The notes beneath the pieces are model-generated. The model was not told the origin of the DNA and did no database searches. It saw only the letters and a program-made list of their open reading frames with translations. Made by a program: the position numbers and the translations under genes. DNA of 64,000 nt from Candidatus Rokuibacteriota bacterium (GTDB lineage: Bacteria; Methylomirabilota; Methylomirabilia; Rokubacteriales; CSP1-6). Shown in pieces: positions 43,256 through 52,121 of this stretch; positions within the stretch are counted from its first letter, which is position 1; each line of letters starts with the position of its first letter. The stretch lies in assembly GCA_003221515.1 (NCBI GenBank), contig QHSI01000106.1, forward strand, positions 62,001-126,000, read 5' to 3'.

Positions 43256-44398
43256 TCAGCGCCGTGTCCGCCGCTGGCCCCGCATCGGCGTTGCGTCCAC
43301 CGGCGCCGGCGGCTGCTGGCCGTCGAGCGCCGGGGCGGCGTGCTCGCGCGCGGCCATCTCGTCACGCTGCGCCAGCAGCCCGGGCGGCGGCGTCGCGTAG
43401 GCGTGCTCGAACATCGTGAGCGGATCGGCCGGCGGCGCGGCCTCGAAGCGGCGCACCGCCTGTGCGATCTCGTCGTCGACGCGCTGCTCGAGCCCCGTCT
43501 CGAGGAGATCGCGCTTCTCGAGGTGGATCCGGAAGCGCGTCAGCGGGTCCTTCTGCTCCCACATCCGCACTTCTTCCTCGGCGCGGTACTTGGTCGGGTC
43601 GTCGGCGGTCGTGTGGACGCCCAGCCGATAGGTGACGCACTCGATCAGCGTCGGGCCGTCGCCGGCGCGCGCCCGGTCCACCGCCTCCCGCGCGGCCGCG
43701 TAGACGGCGAGCACGTCGTTGCCGTCCACCTGGAGGCCCGGCAGGCCGTAGGCGAGGGCTTTCTGGGCGATCGTGCGCGAGTGCGTCTGCTTCTTGAGGG
43801 GCACCGAGATCGCCCACTGGTTGTTCTGGCACACGAACACCACCGGGACGTGCCACACGCCGGCGAAGTTCATCGCCTCGTGGAAGTCGCCCTCGGAGGT
43901 CGCGCCGTCGCCGAAGTACGCCATGACCACCGCGTCGTCGCCGCGGTACTGGACCGCGTAGGCGAGGCCCACCGCGTGGGGCAGCTGGGTCGCGACGGGG
44001 ATCGTGATCGGCAGGTCGTGCTGGTCGGGCGCCGGCTGGCCGCCTTCGAGCCGGCCCGCGAAGAAGTGCAGGAGCTTGTCGATCGGCCACCCGCGCCAGA
44101 CCATCGCGGCGGTCTCCCGGAACGACGGCACCATCCAGTCGCTCGGCCGCAGGGTGAAGGCACTGCCGATCTGGGAGGCTTCCTGGCCCTTGATGGGCGC
44201 GAACGTGCCGACCCGTCCCTGCCGCTGCAGACGCACCATCCGCTCGTCGAGCCGCCGGCCGAGCAGCATGGCGCGGTAGAGCGCCTTCAGGTCATTTTCG
44301 GAAAGCTTGGGTTCGAGCGCGGTGTCGAGGTTGCCGTCGCTGTCGAGCACCGACAGGTACTCGACCTGAAACCTCGGCTCGAGTGTGATCCTGGGCAT
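43256..44398 (-). CDS. pdhA: Pyruvate/2-oxoacid dehydrogenase E1 alpha subunit
   Basis: This 380-residue TPP enzyme subunit has the diphosphate/Mg motif 'YFGDGATSEGDFHEAMNFAG' ending in 'QNNQWAIS'. The phosphorylation-loop region 'TYRLGVHTTADDPTKYR' is present. It decarboxylates the 2-oxoacid and passes the acyl group to lipoyl-E2. It is the first gene of the operon E1alpha-E1beta-E2-E3-MFS-pcp-HAD. The C-terminal 40 residues are low-complexity and Arg/Pro-rich. Confidence 0.92.
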   Translation of the reverse strand: MPRITLEPRFQVEYLSVLDSDGNLDTALEPKLSENDLKALYRAMLLGRRLDERMVRLQRQGRVGTFAPIKGQEASQIGSAFTLRPSDWMVPSFRETAAMVWRGWPIDKLLHFFAGRLEGGQPAPDQHDLPITIPVATQLPHAVGLAYAVQYRGDDAVVMAYFGDGATSEGDFHEAMNFAGVWHVPVVFVCQNNQWAISVPLKKQTHSRTIAQKALAYGLPGLQVDGNDVLAVYAAAREAVDRARAGDGPTLIECVTYRLGVHTTADDPTKYRAEEEVRMWEQKDPLTRFRIHLEKRDLLETGLEQRVDDEIAQAVRRFEAAPPADPLTMFEHAYATPPPGLLAQRDEMAAREHAAPALDGQQPPAPVDATPMRGQRRTRR

Positions 44399-44450
44399 GC
44401 CAGCAGACTCGAATTCATTCTAACTCGCGCGGGGAGAAAAGGAGGGCGAG

Positions 44451-45317
44451 CTACTTCTTCGCGGCCTGGGCGCGCTTCGGGGCCGCCGGGGCCGGGGCGG
44501 CGTCGCGCTTGGCCTTCGCCAACGGCCGCTTCTCGCCGGAGGCGACGCGCTTGGCGAGACTCTCTTTCAGCGCGTCCATCAGGTCGATGACCTGGGCGCG
44601 TTGAACTTGAGGGCCGACGGTGGTGACTTCCTTGCCCTCGACCTTCTGGTCGATCACGCCGAGCACACGCTGGCGGTACTCGTCCTGGTACTGCTCGGGC
44701 TTGAACTCGTCGTTCGAGAGCCCGTCGATGAGCTGGAGCGCCAGCTCGAGCTCGCCGGGCTTGATCTTCGCCGACTGCCCGCGGTCGATCTCGCCGAAGT
44801 CGCGGACTTCGTCGGCGAAGTACATGGTGTGGAGCATGAGGCCGCTCTTGGCCGGCCGGATGAGGACGAGGCTCTCCTTGCCGCGCATGACGAACTTGGC
44901 GAGCGCCACGCGAGAGTTCTTCTCCATCGCGTCGGCCAGCAGCCGGTACGCCTTGTCGCCGCCCTTGTCGGGCCCGAGATAGTACGTCTTCTCGAAGTAG
45001 ATCGGGTCCACCGACGCGAGCGGCACGAACTCGGCGATGTCGAGGACCTTGGAGGTCTCGCCCTCGAGCGACTTCAGCTCGTCGTCGCTGACGCGCACGT
45101 ACTGGTCCTTGGCGAACTCGTAGCCGCGCACGAGGCTCGCGCGGTCGACCACCTCGTTGCACGTCGGGCAGAACGTCTGCTGGCGGATGCGCGAGCCGCA
45201 CTTGGCGTGCAGCAGGTTGAACGACACGTTCCCCGACGACGCGGCGGTGTACAGCCTGATCGGGATCGAGACCAGGCCGAAGGAGATCGTGCCCGTGCCG
45301 ATCGAGTGCGGCGCCAT
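44451..45317 (-). CDS. ku: Ku DNA end-binding protein
   Basis: This 288-residue bacterial Ku starts at 'MAPHSIGTGTISFGLVSIPI'. A CxxC knuckle 'RQQTFCPTCNEVVDR', 'VLDIAEFVPLASVDPIYFEK' and 'QYQDEYRQRVLGVID' are family marks. The tail is Lys/Ala-rich and helps recruit LigD. Ku threads onto double-strand ends in nonhomologous end joining. It is divergent from the CPBP-ligD pair, only about 15 bases from the nearest ATG. Confidence 0.95.
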   Translation of the reverse strand: MAPHSIGTGTISFGLVSIPIRLYTAASSGNVSFNLLHAKCGSRIRQQTFCPTCNEVVDRASLVRGYEFAKDQYVRVSDDELKSLEGETSKVLDIAEFVPLASVDPIYFEKTYYLGPDKGGDKAYRLLADAMEKNSRVALAKFVMRGKESLVLIRPAKSGLMLHTMYFADEVRDFGEIDRGQSAKIKPGELELALQLIDGLSNDEFKPEQYQDEYRQRVLGVIDQKVEGKEVTTVGPQVQRAQVIDLMDALKESLAKRVASGEKRPLAKAKRDAAPAPAAPKRAQAAKK

Positions 45318-45332
45318 GGTTTGCACGATAGC

Positions 45333-46814
45333 ATGTTGCTCTCTATGATGCCCGCAGGCATGGACCCTCCCATGGATAGCGTCCCGACGCCGGTCGAGAG
45401 GCAACATGTCGGGGTTCTCACCATCCTGTCCGCCGTCGTGCTCGTCCTGTTCCTCGCGTTCATGGCGTGGCTCCAGTACGGCGGATCGCGCGTCGAGGAG
45501 ATGGTGGAGCCCGAGCGCGCGCTCGCGCTGATCGTGGGACGGACCATGGACCTCGACGAGGGCATCGAGCGCGGGCCGGCGTGGGAGCGCGCCGTCTATC
45601 GGTTGCTGCTGAGCGACCGCGCGAGCGACGTCGCCGAGGCGCTCGGCTGGTACGAAGAACTGGCGGCCGCATCGTTCGATCCGGCCGTCGACCTGCACCT
45701 GGCGATCCTCGAAGGCGAATCCGGCCGGCCGGCGAGCGTGCGGCGCCGTGTCGACGAGTGGGCGCGCCGCCCCGATCCCATGCCGGCGCTCGCACGGCTC
45801 GTCGCCGCCGCCTATCTTCCGGAATCGCTCGACACCGGGGACGCCGCGACCCTCGACGACGAGACGCTCGCGGAGGTGCTCGAGCCAGGCTGGTTCAGGG
45901 ACCGCATCGCCGTGCGCCTTGCGGTGCGGCCCGGCGACGCCGAACTGCTGGATCGCGCGAACGCGTCGCAGGCCGCCCGCTCGAGGCCGCTGCTGAACCG
46001 CTCGCGCGCGATGATCGTGGTGGAGCTGGTCCTGCTCGTGGCGGGGGGCCTGGTCCTGGTCCGGCTCGTGCTGCGGGGCGACAGGCTCGCGCGCATCGGC
46101 GCGGTCGTGCTCCCGCCGCCCTGGCGGGGACGGGTGGGCGCCGGGGTCCTGATTCGCGGCGGCGCGCTCGGCGCCATCACGCTCGTCGCGCTCTACTTCT
46201 TCACGTTCACCGGATCCGATCGACCGTTCGCGCGGGTGGCGCTCGGCGTGGCGACGAACGCCGCGTTCTTGCCGGTGCTGCTGCTCGCCCGCCGGCGGCT
46301 GCTCGAACCGTCCGGGGTGCCCTTCGCCGAGGGGCTCGGGCTGATGCCCGCGGCGGGCGGCATGCGCCGCCTCCTGTTCGTGTTCCTCGCCGTGCTGTCG
46401 CTCGGGCAGCTCGGCGGCGTCGCGATCGACCTGGCGGGGCGGCGGGTCGGGCTCACCGCGCACTGGACGGAGTGGTTCGATCGCGATCTGGCGTGGGGCC
46501 CGCCGCTCGTGGTCGGCCTGACGGTCCTCGACACGGTCGTCCTCACGCCGGTGTTCGAGGAGATCGTGTTTCGCGGGCTCGTGTTCGCGACCCTTCGCCG
46601 GCGCTTCGGCGTGCCCGGCGCGGCGCTGCTGAGCGCCGGGATCTTCGCGATCGCCCACGGCTACGGCGTGCTCGGCTTCGCCGCCGTCTTCTGGAGCGGT
46701 CTCCTGTGGGCGTGGGCATACGAGCGGACCGGCAGCCTCCTGCCGTCGATCGCGTCGCACGCGGCGGACAACCTGATGGCCTCGCTCTCCGTGGTGCTGG
46801 CGCTCCGTGTCTAG
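45333..46814 (+). CDS. CPBP-family intramembrane metalloprotease with large N-terminal domain
   Basis: It has a membrane helix near residue 35, a soluble helical domain of about 150 residues, then several spans. The protease signature is 'VFEEIVFRGLVFATLRRRFG' (EExxxR), then 'IFAIAHGYGVLGF' and 'SHAADNLMAS' (HxxxN), as in CAAX-prenyl/Abi proteases. Five in-frame ATGs (45333, 45345, 45348, 45360, 45372) make the start uncertain. The stop overlaps the LigD start, an unusual link between an intramembrane protease and end joining. Confidence 0.85.
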   Translation: MLLSMMPAGMDPPMDSVPTPVERQHVGVLTILSAVVLVLFLAFMAWLQYGGSRVEEMVEPERALALIVGRTMDLDEGIERGPAWERAVYRLLLSDRASDVAEALGWYEELAAASFDPAVDLHLAILEGESGRPASVRRRVDEWARRPDPMPALARLVAAAYLPESLDTGDAATLDDETLAEVLEPGWFRDRIAVRLAVRPGDAELLDRANASQAARSRPLLNRSRAMIVVELVLLVAGGLVLVRLVLRGDRLARIGAVVLPPPWRGRVGAGVLIRGGALGAITLVALYFFTFTGSDRPFARVALGVATNAAFLPVLLLARRRLLEPSGVPFAEGLGLMPAAGGMRRLLFVFLAVLSLGQLGGVAIDLAGRRVGLTAHWTEWFDRDLAWGPPLVVGLTVLDTVVLTPVFEEIVFRGLVFATLRRRFGVPGAALLSAGIFAIAHGYGVLGFAAVFWSGLLWAWAYERTGSLLPSIASHAADNLMASLSVVLALRV

Positions 46815-49587
46815 AGGCCGCGGCCTCGACGAGTACCGGCGCAAGCGCGATCCCGCGCAGACGCCGGAACCGTTCGGCGGCCCCAGCGCCGGCGCGGGCA
46901 ACCGGTTCGTCGTCCACAAGCACTCGGCGCGCCGGCTCCACTACGACCTGCGTCTGGAGCTCGACGGCGTGCTGAAGAGCTGGGCGGTGCCGAAGGGACC
47001 GTCCATGCGCTCCCACGAAAAGCGCCTGGCGGTGCACGTCGAGGATCATCCGCTCGAGTACGCGGACTTCGAGGGTGTGATCCCCGAGGGTAACTACGGC
47101 GCGGGGCCATCGATGGTGTGGGATGCCGGCCGCTTCCAGCTCACCAAACCCGAGCCCGCGCGCGAGCAGATCGAGCGGGGGAAGCTCGAGTTCGAGCTGT
47201 TCGGGTTCAAGCTGCGCGGGCGGTGGACACTGGCGCGCATGAGCGGCAAGGACAAGGACTGGCTGCTGCTCAAGAAATCGGACGAGTTCGCGAGCGAGAT
47301 CGAGCCGGTCGAGCGCTTCCCGGAGTCGGTGCTCTCGGGGCTCACGATCGAGGAGCTGCGCGACGGCGCGGGGCGCCTGGACACGCTGCGCAAGCGGCTG
47401 GTCGAGCTCGGGGCGCCGCGCGCGGAGGTGACGCCGCGCGGCGAGCTCTTCATGCTGGCGACGCTCGGCGAGGAGCCGTTCTCGAATCCCGGCTGGCTTT
47501 TCGAGATCAAGTACGACGGCGTCCGCGTGCTGGCCTGGCGCGAGAACGACCGCGTCGAGCTGCGTGGGCGGAGTGGTCAGGACTTCGCGGGACGCTATCC
47601 CGAGGTGACGGCGGCTCTCCGCGCGTTGCCGCTCGACCGATTCTGCCTCGACGCCGAGGTCGTGGCGCTCGACGAGACGGGCCGCGCGAGCTTCCAGCTC
47701 CTGCAGGCGCGCATGGGCCTGACGCGCCCCGCCGACGTCGAGCACGCGCGCGGCGCCGTGCCGGTCAGCGCCGTCGTGTTCGACGTGCTCGCGCTCGATG
47801 GGCGCGACGTGCGCCGGCTGCCGCTCGAGGCGCGCAAGGAGTGTCTGAAGCTCCTGCTGCCCCCACGGGGGTTCGTCCACTACGGCGATCACGTGGTCGG
47901 CCACGGCATCGAATTCCTCGACGCGGCGTGCGAGCAGCGTCTCGAGGGCATCGTCGCCAAGAAGCTCGGCAGCGCGTACGTCGCGAAGCGCTCGCGGGAC
48001 TGGCTCAAGATCAAGTGCCAGCTCCGGCAAGAGTTCGTCATCGGCGGCTACACCGAGCCCCAGGGCTCGCGCGCTCGCTTCGGCGCTCTGCACCTCGGTC
48101 TCTACGATCAGGGCGGGCTCGTCTACGTGTCGAAGGTCGGCACGGGCTTCGACGACGCGACGCTCGACCGCGTGTGGGAAAAGCTGGGTCCGCTGGATCG
48201 CGCGACGCCGCCGTTCGCCTCCGGAACGCCCGCCGGGCGCGGTCATCACTGGGTCGAGCCTCGGCTCGTCTGCGAAGTTCGCTTCACCGAGTGGACGCGC
48301 GATGGCGGGATCCGGCACCCTGCTTTTCTCGGGTTGCGCGAGGACAAGCGTCCCGAGGAGTGCGTGCGTGAGGTTCCGGTGGAGGCGCGAGGGGGCGAGA
48401 CGGAGGAGGCGGGGGCGGAGGGGATCGCGGGACCACGCGGCGCGCGTGCGCTGCCCGGTCGCGGCTGGGCTCCATCTGGGCGCGGGGGGTCCGACGACGG
48501 TTCACGGGAACGGGTCCCGTCGACCCCCTCCGCCCCCGCCTCCTCCGTCTCGCCCCCTCGCGGTCACCCGCGAGCTGACGATACGCCGTCCTCTGGCGAT
48601 GCCGTCGCGCCGCGGCGGCGCGGGCGGGCCGGGAGTGGCGCGCGAGCATCGCGCAACTCGTCTTCGTCCTCGTCGGCGGTTCCGGTGGAAGAGAAGAAGG
48701 TGGTGATCACGAATCCGAGGAAGGTGTTTTGGCCGGACGAGGGGTATAGCAAGACGGATTTGATCGAGTATTACGATGCGGTGGCGCCGTGGTTGCTGCC
48801 GTATTTGCGGGATCGGCCGCTGGTGCTCACGCGGTTTCCCGATGGGATCAAGGGGAAGTCGTTCTTCCAGAAGGACGCGCCCGAGTGGGTGCCGTCGTGG
48901 ATCCGGACCGAGCGGATCCATGCCGACGACGCGGACCGCGACATCGACTACTTCATCGTGAACGATCGCGAGAGCCTGCGCTACGTCGTGAACATGGGGA
49001 CGATCCCGCTCCACCTCTGGAGCTCGCATCTGCCCACGCTCGATCGGCCCGACTGGCTCGTGCTCGACCTCGATCCCAAGGGCGCGCCGTTCACCGATGT
49101 GGTCAAGGTGGCGCGCACGCTCCACGGCGTGCTCGACGAGCTGGAGCTGCCGAGCTACGTCAAGACCTCCGGCGCGACCGGGCTCCACATCGTCCTCCCG
49201 CTCGGTGCCCGCTACGACTACGAGGTGACGCGCACCTTCGCGCGGCTGCTCGCCACGATCGGCGTCGAGGAGGAGCCCGCGATCTCGACGGTCGCCCGCC
49301 CGCTGCGCGCGCGGGGCGGCAAGGTCTACATCGACTGGGGCCAGAACGGCCACGGCCAGACGATCGTCGCGCCGTTCTCGGTGCGCCCGCTGCCCGGCGC
49401 GCCGGTGGCGTGCCCGCTGCGCTGGGAGGAAGTCACCGCGCGCCTCGATCCCGCGCGGTTCACGATCAAGACCGCCCCCGCGCGCTTCGAAAGGGTCGGC
49501 GATCCGCTGGCGCCGGTCCTGTCGGGCGCGATCGACGTCACGGCCACACTCAAGCGCCTGGAGCACCGCGCAGCGAAGACTCGCTGA
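46807..49587 (+). CDS. ligD: Multifunctional DNA ligase LigD (phosphoesterase-ligase-polymerase)
   Basis: This 926-residue protein starts at GTG 46807. Domain order: 3'-phosphoesterase (about 30-170; 'HKHSARRLHYDLRLELDG'), ATP-dependent ligase (about 210-525; nucleotidyl Lys in 'FEIKYDGVRVLAW'), a long linker, and primase-polymerase (about 635-915; 'WLVLDLDPKGAPFTDVVKVA'). It processes, fills and seals Ku-bound ends. Residues about 527-585 are encoded by a perfect-arm palindromic element (48386-48562, 177 bp = 59 codons), inserted in frame in the linker. Just after it a Ser run and lower-GC codons start the polymerase domain. Confidence 0.95.
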   Translation: MSRGRGLDEYRRKRDPAQTPEPFGGPSAGAGNRFVVHKHSARRLHYDLRLELDGVLKSWAVPKGPSMRSHEKRLAVHVEDHPLEYADFEGVIPEGNYGAGPSMVWDAGRFQLTKPEPAREQIERGKLEFELFGFKLRGRWTLARMSGKDKDWLLLKKSDEFASEIEPVERFPESVLSGLTIEELRDGAGRLDTLRKRLVELGAPRAEVTPRGELFMLATLGEEPFSNPGWLFEIKYDGVRVLAWRENDRVELRGRSGQDFAGRYPEVTAALRALPLDRFCLDAEVVALDETGRASFQLLQARMGLTRPADVEHARGAVPVSAVVFDVLALDGRDVRRLPLEARKECLKLLLPPRGFVHYGDHVVGHGIEFLDAACEQRLEGIVAKKLGSAYVAKRSRDWLKIKCQLRQEFVIGGYTEPQGSRARFGALHLGLYDQGGLVYVSKVGTGFDDATLDRVWEKLGPLDRATPPFASGTPAGRGHHWVEPRLVCEVRFTEWTRDGGIRHPAFLGLREDKRPEECVREVPVEARGGETEEAGAEGIAGPRGARALPGRGWAPSGRGGSDDGSRERVPSTPSAPASSVSPPRGHPRADDTPSSGDAVAPRRRGRAGSGARASRNSSSSSSAVPVEEKKVVITNPRKVFWPDEGYSKTDLIEYYDAVAPWLLPYLRDRPLVLTRFPDGIKGKSFFQKDAPEWVPSWIRTERIHADDADRDIDYFIVNDRESLRYVVNMGTIPLHLWSSHLPTLDRPDWLVLDLDPKGAPFTDVVKVARTLHGVLDELELPSYVKTSGATGLHIVLPLGARYDYEVTRTFARLLATIGVEEEPAISTVARPLRARGGKVYIDWGQNGHGQTIVAPFSVRPLPGAPVACPLRWEEVTARLDPARFTIKTAPARFERVGDPLAPVLSGAIDVTATLKRLEHRAAKTR
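48386..48562 (+). repeat. Palindromic element with perfect 38-bp arms, inside ligD (copy B)
   Basis: Arms 48386-48423 and 48525-48562 are perfectly inverted over 38 bp (G-rich left, C-rich right). The 101-nt loop contains an 88-nt core (48432-48519) that aligns without gaps to 59559-59646; by my hand count 65 of 88 positions agree. Core blocks: ACCACGCGGC, CGGCTGGGCTCCATC and ACGGGAACGGGTCCCG. The total length is a multiple of three and the frame stays open. Confidence 0.85.
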
Positions 49588-49592
49588 ACGCT

Positions 49593-50144
49593 TCAGGCGC
49601 GGCCGACGAGCGCTCGGTGGAGCTGGGCGAGGTGGTTGGCGTCGTGGGCGGCCAGCGCCACCGCGTACTCCGCGATCGTGATCCGGCCTCGCGTCGGGTG
49701 GAGACCTCCGCGCTGCCACTCGGCAGGGCCGAGGCGCTCCAGCAACGCCAGCGTCTCGCCGCGACGCCTGGCGAACGCCGCGAGCGCCTCGCGCGGGTCG
49801 TTGCGACCGTACTGGCGCTCCTCGGCCCACCGGTCGGGATCGAGCGGGTGCCCGATCCCGCCGCCGATCCCCCACGCCTCCAGGTCGGCCGGTGCCGCGC
49901 TGAACGCGAGGATCTTCGGCTCGTCCATGGCGAGCATCGTCATGAACCGCATGAGAAAGAGCTCCTCCACGTCACGGAGGTGGCAAACGATCTCCGTCGC
50001 GGACCAGTTGCGGGCGTCGGGCCGGCGCCCCAGCGCGCCGTCGTCGTGCTCGCACACGGTCGCCGCGAGCTCGTCGAGCGTCAGAGACAGACGCCGCAGG
50101 CGCTCGTCGGCTGGCGGCGGTGCGGCGTCTTCGCGGATCGCCAC
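49593..50144 (-). CDS. DinB-family protein
   Basis: This 183-residue protein starts at GTG 50144, five bases after the aminotransferase stop. 'RNWSATEIVCHLRDVEELFL' (first His) and 'VALAAHDANHLAQLHRAL' (His pair) give the DinB metal site. It is unrelated in detail to the DinB protein at 8008. The enzymatic role is unknown. It is convergent with ligD, five bases away. Confidence 0.85.
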   Translation of the reverse strand: MAIREDAAPPPADERLRRLSLTLDELAATVCEHDDGALGRRPDARNWSATEIVCHLRDVEELFLMRFMTMLAMDEPKILAFSAAPADLEAWGIGGGIGHPLDPDRWAEERQYGRNDPREALAAFARRRGETLALLERLGPAEWQRGGLHPTRGRITIAEYAVALAAHDANHLAQLHRALVGRA

Positions 50145-50149
50145 GACCG

Positions 50150-51208
50150 TCAGCGCCAGGCAAGGCTCGCGCGGAGCAGCGCCATCATCTGATCGATCTC
50201 GTCGAGCGACACGTTCAGGGCCGGCATGAAGCGTAGCGAGTCGGGGCGCGGCGCGTTGATGAGCAGCCCGTGGTCGAGCGCAGTCGACGCGACCCTCTTT
50301 GCGTCCAGGCCGCGCAGCTCGAGCGCCAGCAACAGGCCACGGCCACGCACCTCGCCGTGACCGAGGTTCGCCGAGAGCGCCCGCAGCCGCTCGGCCAGAT
50401 ACGAGCCGTTCGCGGCCACGGTCTCGAGGAACTCCTTGCGATCGACCGCCTCCATGACCGCGCAGCCGACGGCCGCCATGAGCGGGTTGCCGTTGAAGGT
50501 GCCGCCCTGGTCGCCGTGCTCGAAGCAGCTCGCGCCGGCGGAGGCCAGGAGCGCGGCGAGCGGGACGCCCGCGCCCAGCCCTTTGCCGAGCGTCATGATG
50601 TCGGGATCGATCCCCGCGTGCTGGTAGCCGAAGAGCCGCCCGGTGCGGCCGATGCCGGTCTGGATCTCGTCGAGGATCAGCAGCATGTCGTGGCTGCGCG
50701 TGAGCGCACGTAACTCGCGCAGGAAGTCGTCGCCGGCCTCGAAGACACCGGCCTCGCCCTGGATCGGCTCGAGCATCACCGCGACCGTCCGCTCGTCGAT
50801 GGCGCGCGCGACCGCGGCGAGATCGCCGAGCGGGACCCTGCGGAACCCCGGGACTTTCGGCTCGAACAGCGTGCCCCAGCCTGGCTTGGCGCCCTCGTTC
50901 GCCTCCGCGCCGCTGTTGCAGAGAAACACCTGGTCGAGCCCGGAGGCCTCCGCCAGGCGCGTCGCGAGTTTTGCCATGGGCTCGTTGTAGTAGGCGGGGC
51001 TGCAGTTCATCAGCTGTGCGCCCTGCGCGGCCAGCGCGTCGAGCACGACGCGCGGCGAGTGGCCGAGACAGTTCACCGCCCAGCCCTGGACGAAATCCAG
51101 ATAGCGCGTGCCGGCGCGGTCCCAGAGCCACGACCCCGCGCCCTTCACCATCACGATCGGCGGCCGCTCCGCGATTTTCATGATCCGATCCAGAGTCTCA
51201 GTCGGCAT
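50150..51208 (-). CDS. Class-III aminotransferase (ArgD-like) with an internal deletion
   Basis: This 352-residue protein starts at ATG 51208 behind GGGAGG. PLP Lys lies in '[20 protein letters not shown]' and the cofactor Asp in '[15 protein letters not shown]'. Compared with acetylornithine-type enzymes (about 390 residues), '[10 protein letters not shown]' runs straight into '[15 protein letters not shown]'. About 34 residues, including the conserved FHGRT segment that stacks on PLP, are missing in frame. The enzyme is probably impaired. The gene overlaps the GNAT gene by 11 bases. Confidence 0.85.
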   Translation of the reverse strand: MPTETLDRIMKIAERPPIVMVKGAGSWLWDRAGTRYLDFVQGWAVNCLGHSPRVVLDALAAQGAQLMNCSPAYYNEPMAKLATRLAEASGLDQVFLCNSGAEANEGAKPGWGTLFEPKVPGFRRVPLGDLAAVARAIDERTVAVMLEPIQGEAGVFEAGDDFLRELRALTRSHDMLLILDEIQTGIGRTGRLFGYQHAGIDPDIMTLGKGLGAGVPLAALLASAGASCFEHGDQGGTFNGNPLMAAVGCAVMEAVDRKEFLETVAANGSYLAERLRALSANLGHGEVRGRGLLLALELRGLDAKRVASTALDHGLLINAPRPDSLRFMPALNVSLDEIDQMMALLRASLAWR

Positions 51209-51953
51209 TGGCGGTCCTCCCGCGAGCGTCGAGGCGACGCTGCATGATGGTCACGTCGTGCCAGCGGCCGAGCTTGAATGCGGTCTGGCGCTCGACACCG
51301 ACCGTGCGGAACCCGTGCCGCTGGTGCAGCCGGAGCGACGCGGTGTTTCGCGATGTGATGCGCGCCATGATCGAGTGGTGGCCGGCCACGACGGCGCGCC
51401 GCACAAGCTCGGCGAGGATCAGGCGGCCGAGGCCCGCGCCGCGGTGGCCGCCCTCGACGTAGACGGAGTCCTCCACCGTGTGCGCGAACGCGGGCCTCGG
51501 CCGGTAGGGCGACAGCGAGCCGTACGCGACGACGTCCGGGCCGGCGACCGCGACGACGACGGGGTAAGGCTCCGGATGACGCGCGAGCCACTCACGCTGC
51601 GCGGCCGCGTCCCGGGGCTCGGTGTCAGTCGTCGCGTCGGTCCAGAGAACTTCGTGATTCCAGATCGCGGCAATCTGGTCGAGGTCGGACGCGGACGCGT
51701 CGCGAAGAGTGACGTCTAGTGGTCGTGACGGATGCCGGCGCCGACCGGAGCCACGTGGGCCGCTCCGACCCGGGTGTTCGGGCGTGTCGGAGCCACGCGC
51801 GTCGCTCCGACCCCGGTGTTCGGGCGTGTCGGAGCCACGTGGGCCGCTCCGACCCCGGTGTTCGGGCGTGTCGGAGCCGCGCGCATCGCTCCGACCCGGG
51901 TGTTCGGGCGTGTCGGAGCCACGAGCATCTGTCTCAGGCCACCCTCGGTCCAA
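51198..51953 (-). CDS. GNAT acetyltransferase with repeat-encoded N-terminal extension
   Basis: The GNAT core starts at about 51716 ('[20 protein letters not shown]') and includes the acetyl-CoA loop '[18 protein letters not shown]' and '[18 protein letters not shown]', as in phosphinothricin/amino-acid N-acetyltransferases. No ATG, GTG or TTG lies at the core's beginning; the only in-frame start is TTG 51953. The first about 70 residues are then four 14-residue units of the type [14 protein letters not shown] encoded by the tandem array. Either the repeat is translated or the true start has been lost. Confidence 0.75.
   Translation of the reverse strand: MDRGWPETDARGSDTPEHPGRSDARGSDTPEHRGRSGPRGSDTPEHRGRSDARGSDTPEHPGRSGPRGSGRRRHPSRPLDVTLRDASASDLDQIAAIWNHEVLWTDATTDTEPRDAAAQREWLARHPEPYPVVVAVAGPDVVAYGSLSPYRPRPAFAHTVEDSVYVEGGHRGAGLGRLILAELVRRAVVAGHHSIMARITSRNTASLRLHQRHGFRTVGVERQTAFKLGRWHDVTIMQRRLDARGRTANAD
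51747..51930. repeat. Tandem 42-bp palindromic array (4.3 units)
   Basis: Full units start at 51747, 51789, 51831 and 51873, with a fragment at 51915. Each contains a 32-nt near-constant block bounded by GCTCCGAC and GTCGGAGC (8-bp stem) and a 10-nt variable stretch: CACGTGGGCC, CACGCGCGTC, CACGTGGGCC, CGCGCGCATC. The unit length keeps reading frame. The spacers are too short for CRISPR. Confidence 0.85.
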
Positions 51954-52080
51954 GCCGGCCGGCGACGCACCCGCTACAACGAAGCCAGCTCCGCAGCAGC
52001 CGGTGGCGGGCCGCGTCGGCGCGGGCCTGGGCGATTGGATCCCGCGCCATGGTCTCGAGCGCGTAGGGGTTGATGTCCAT
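51934..52080 (-). CDS. Possible small helical protein
   Basis: 'MDINPYALETMARDPIAQAR' opens a 48-residue ORF (52 residues from ATG 52092) with an amphipathic helix and a basic, Cys-containing end that runs into the edge of the tandem array. It is divergent from the LysR gene and overlaps the GNAT TTG. The first 30 residues look like coding sequence; the C-terminus may have been altered by the array. Family unknown. Confidence 0.4.
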   Translation of the reverse strand: MDINPYALETMARDPIAQARADAARHRLLRSWLRCSGCVAGRLGPRVA

Positions 52081-52121
52081 GGCGCGCATCATGCCCCGGG
52101 TCGGATCATCAGAGAAATCAA

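Noticed and set aside
48386-48562. Palindrome as a pure sequencing or amplification artefact
   Set aside because: Two separate loci share the same 88-nt core at identical spacing, which random foldback artefacts would not produce; arms alone could still need read-level confirmation.
51747-51930. CRISPR array
   Set aside because: The spacers would be only 10 nt, two are identical, and no cas genes are near.
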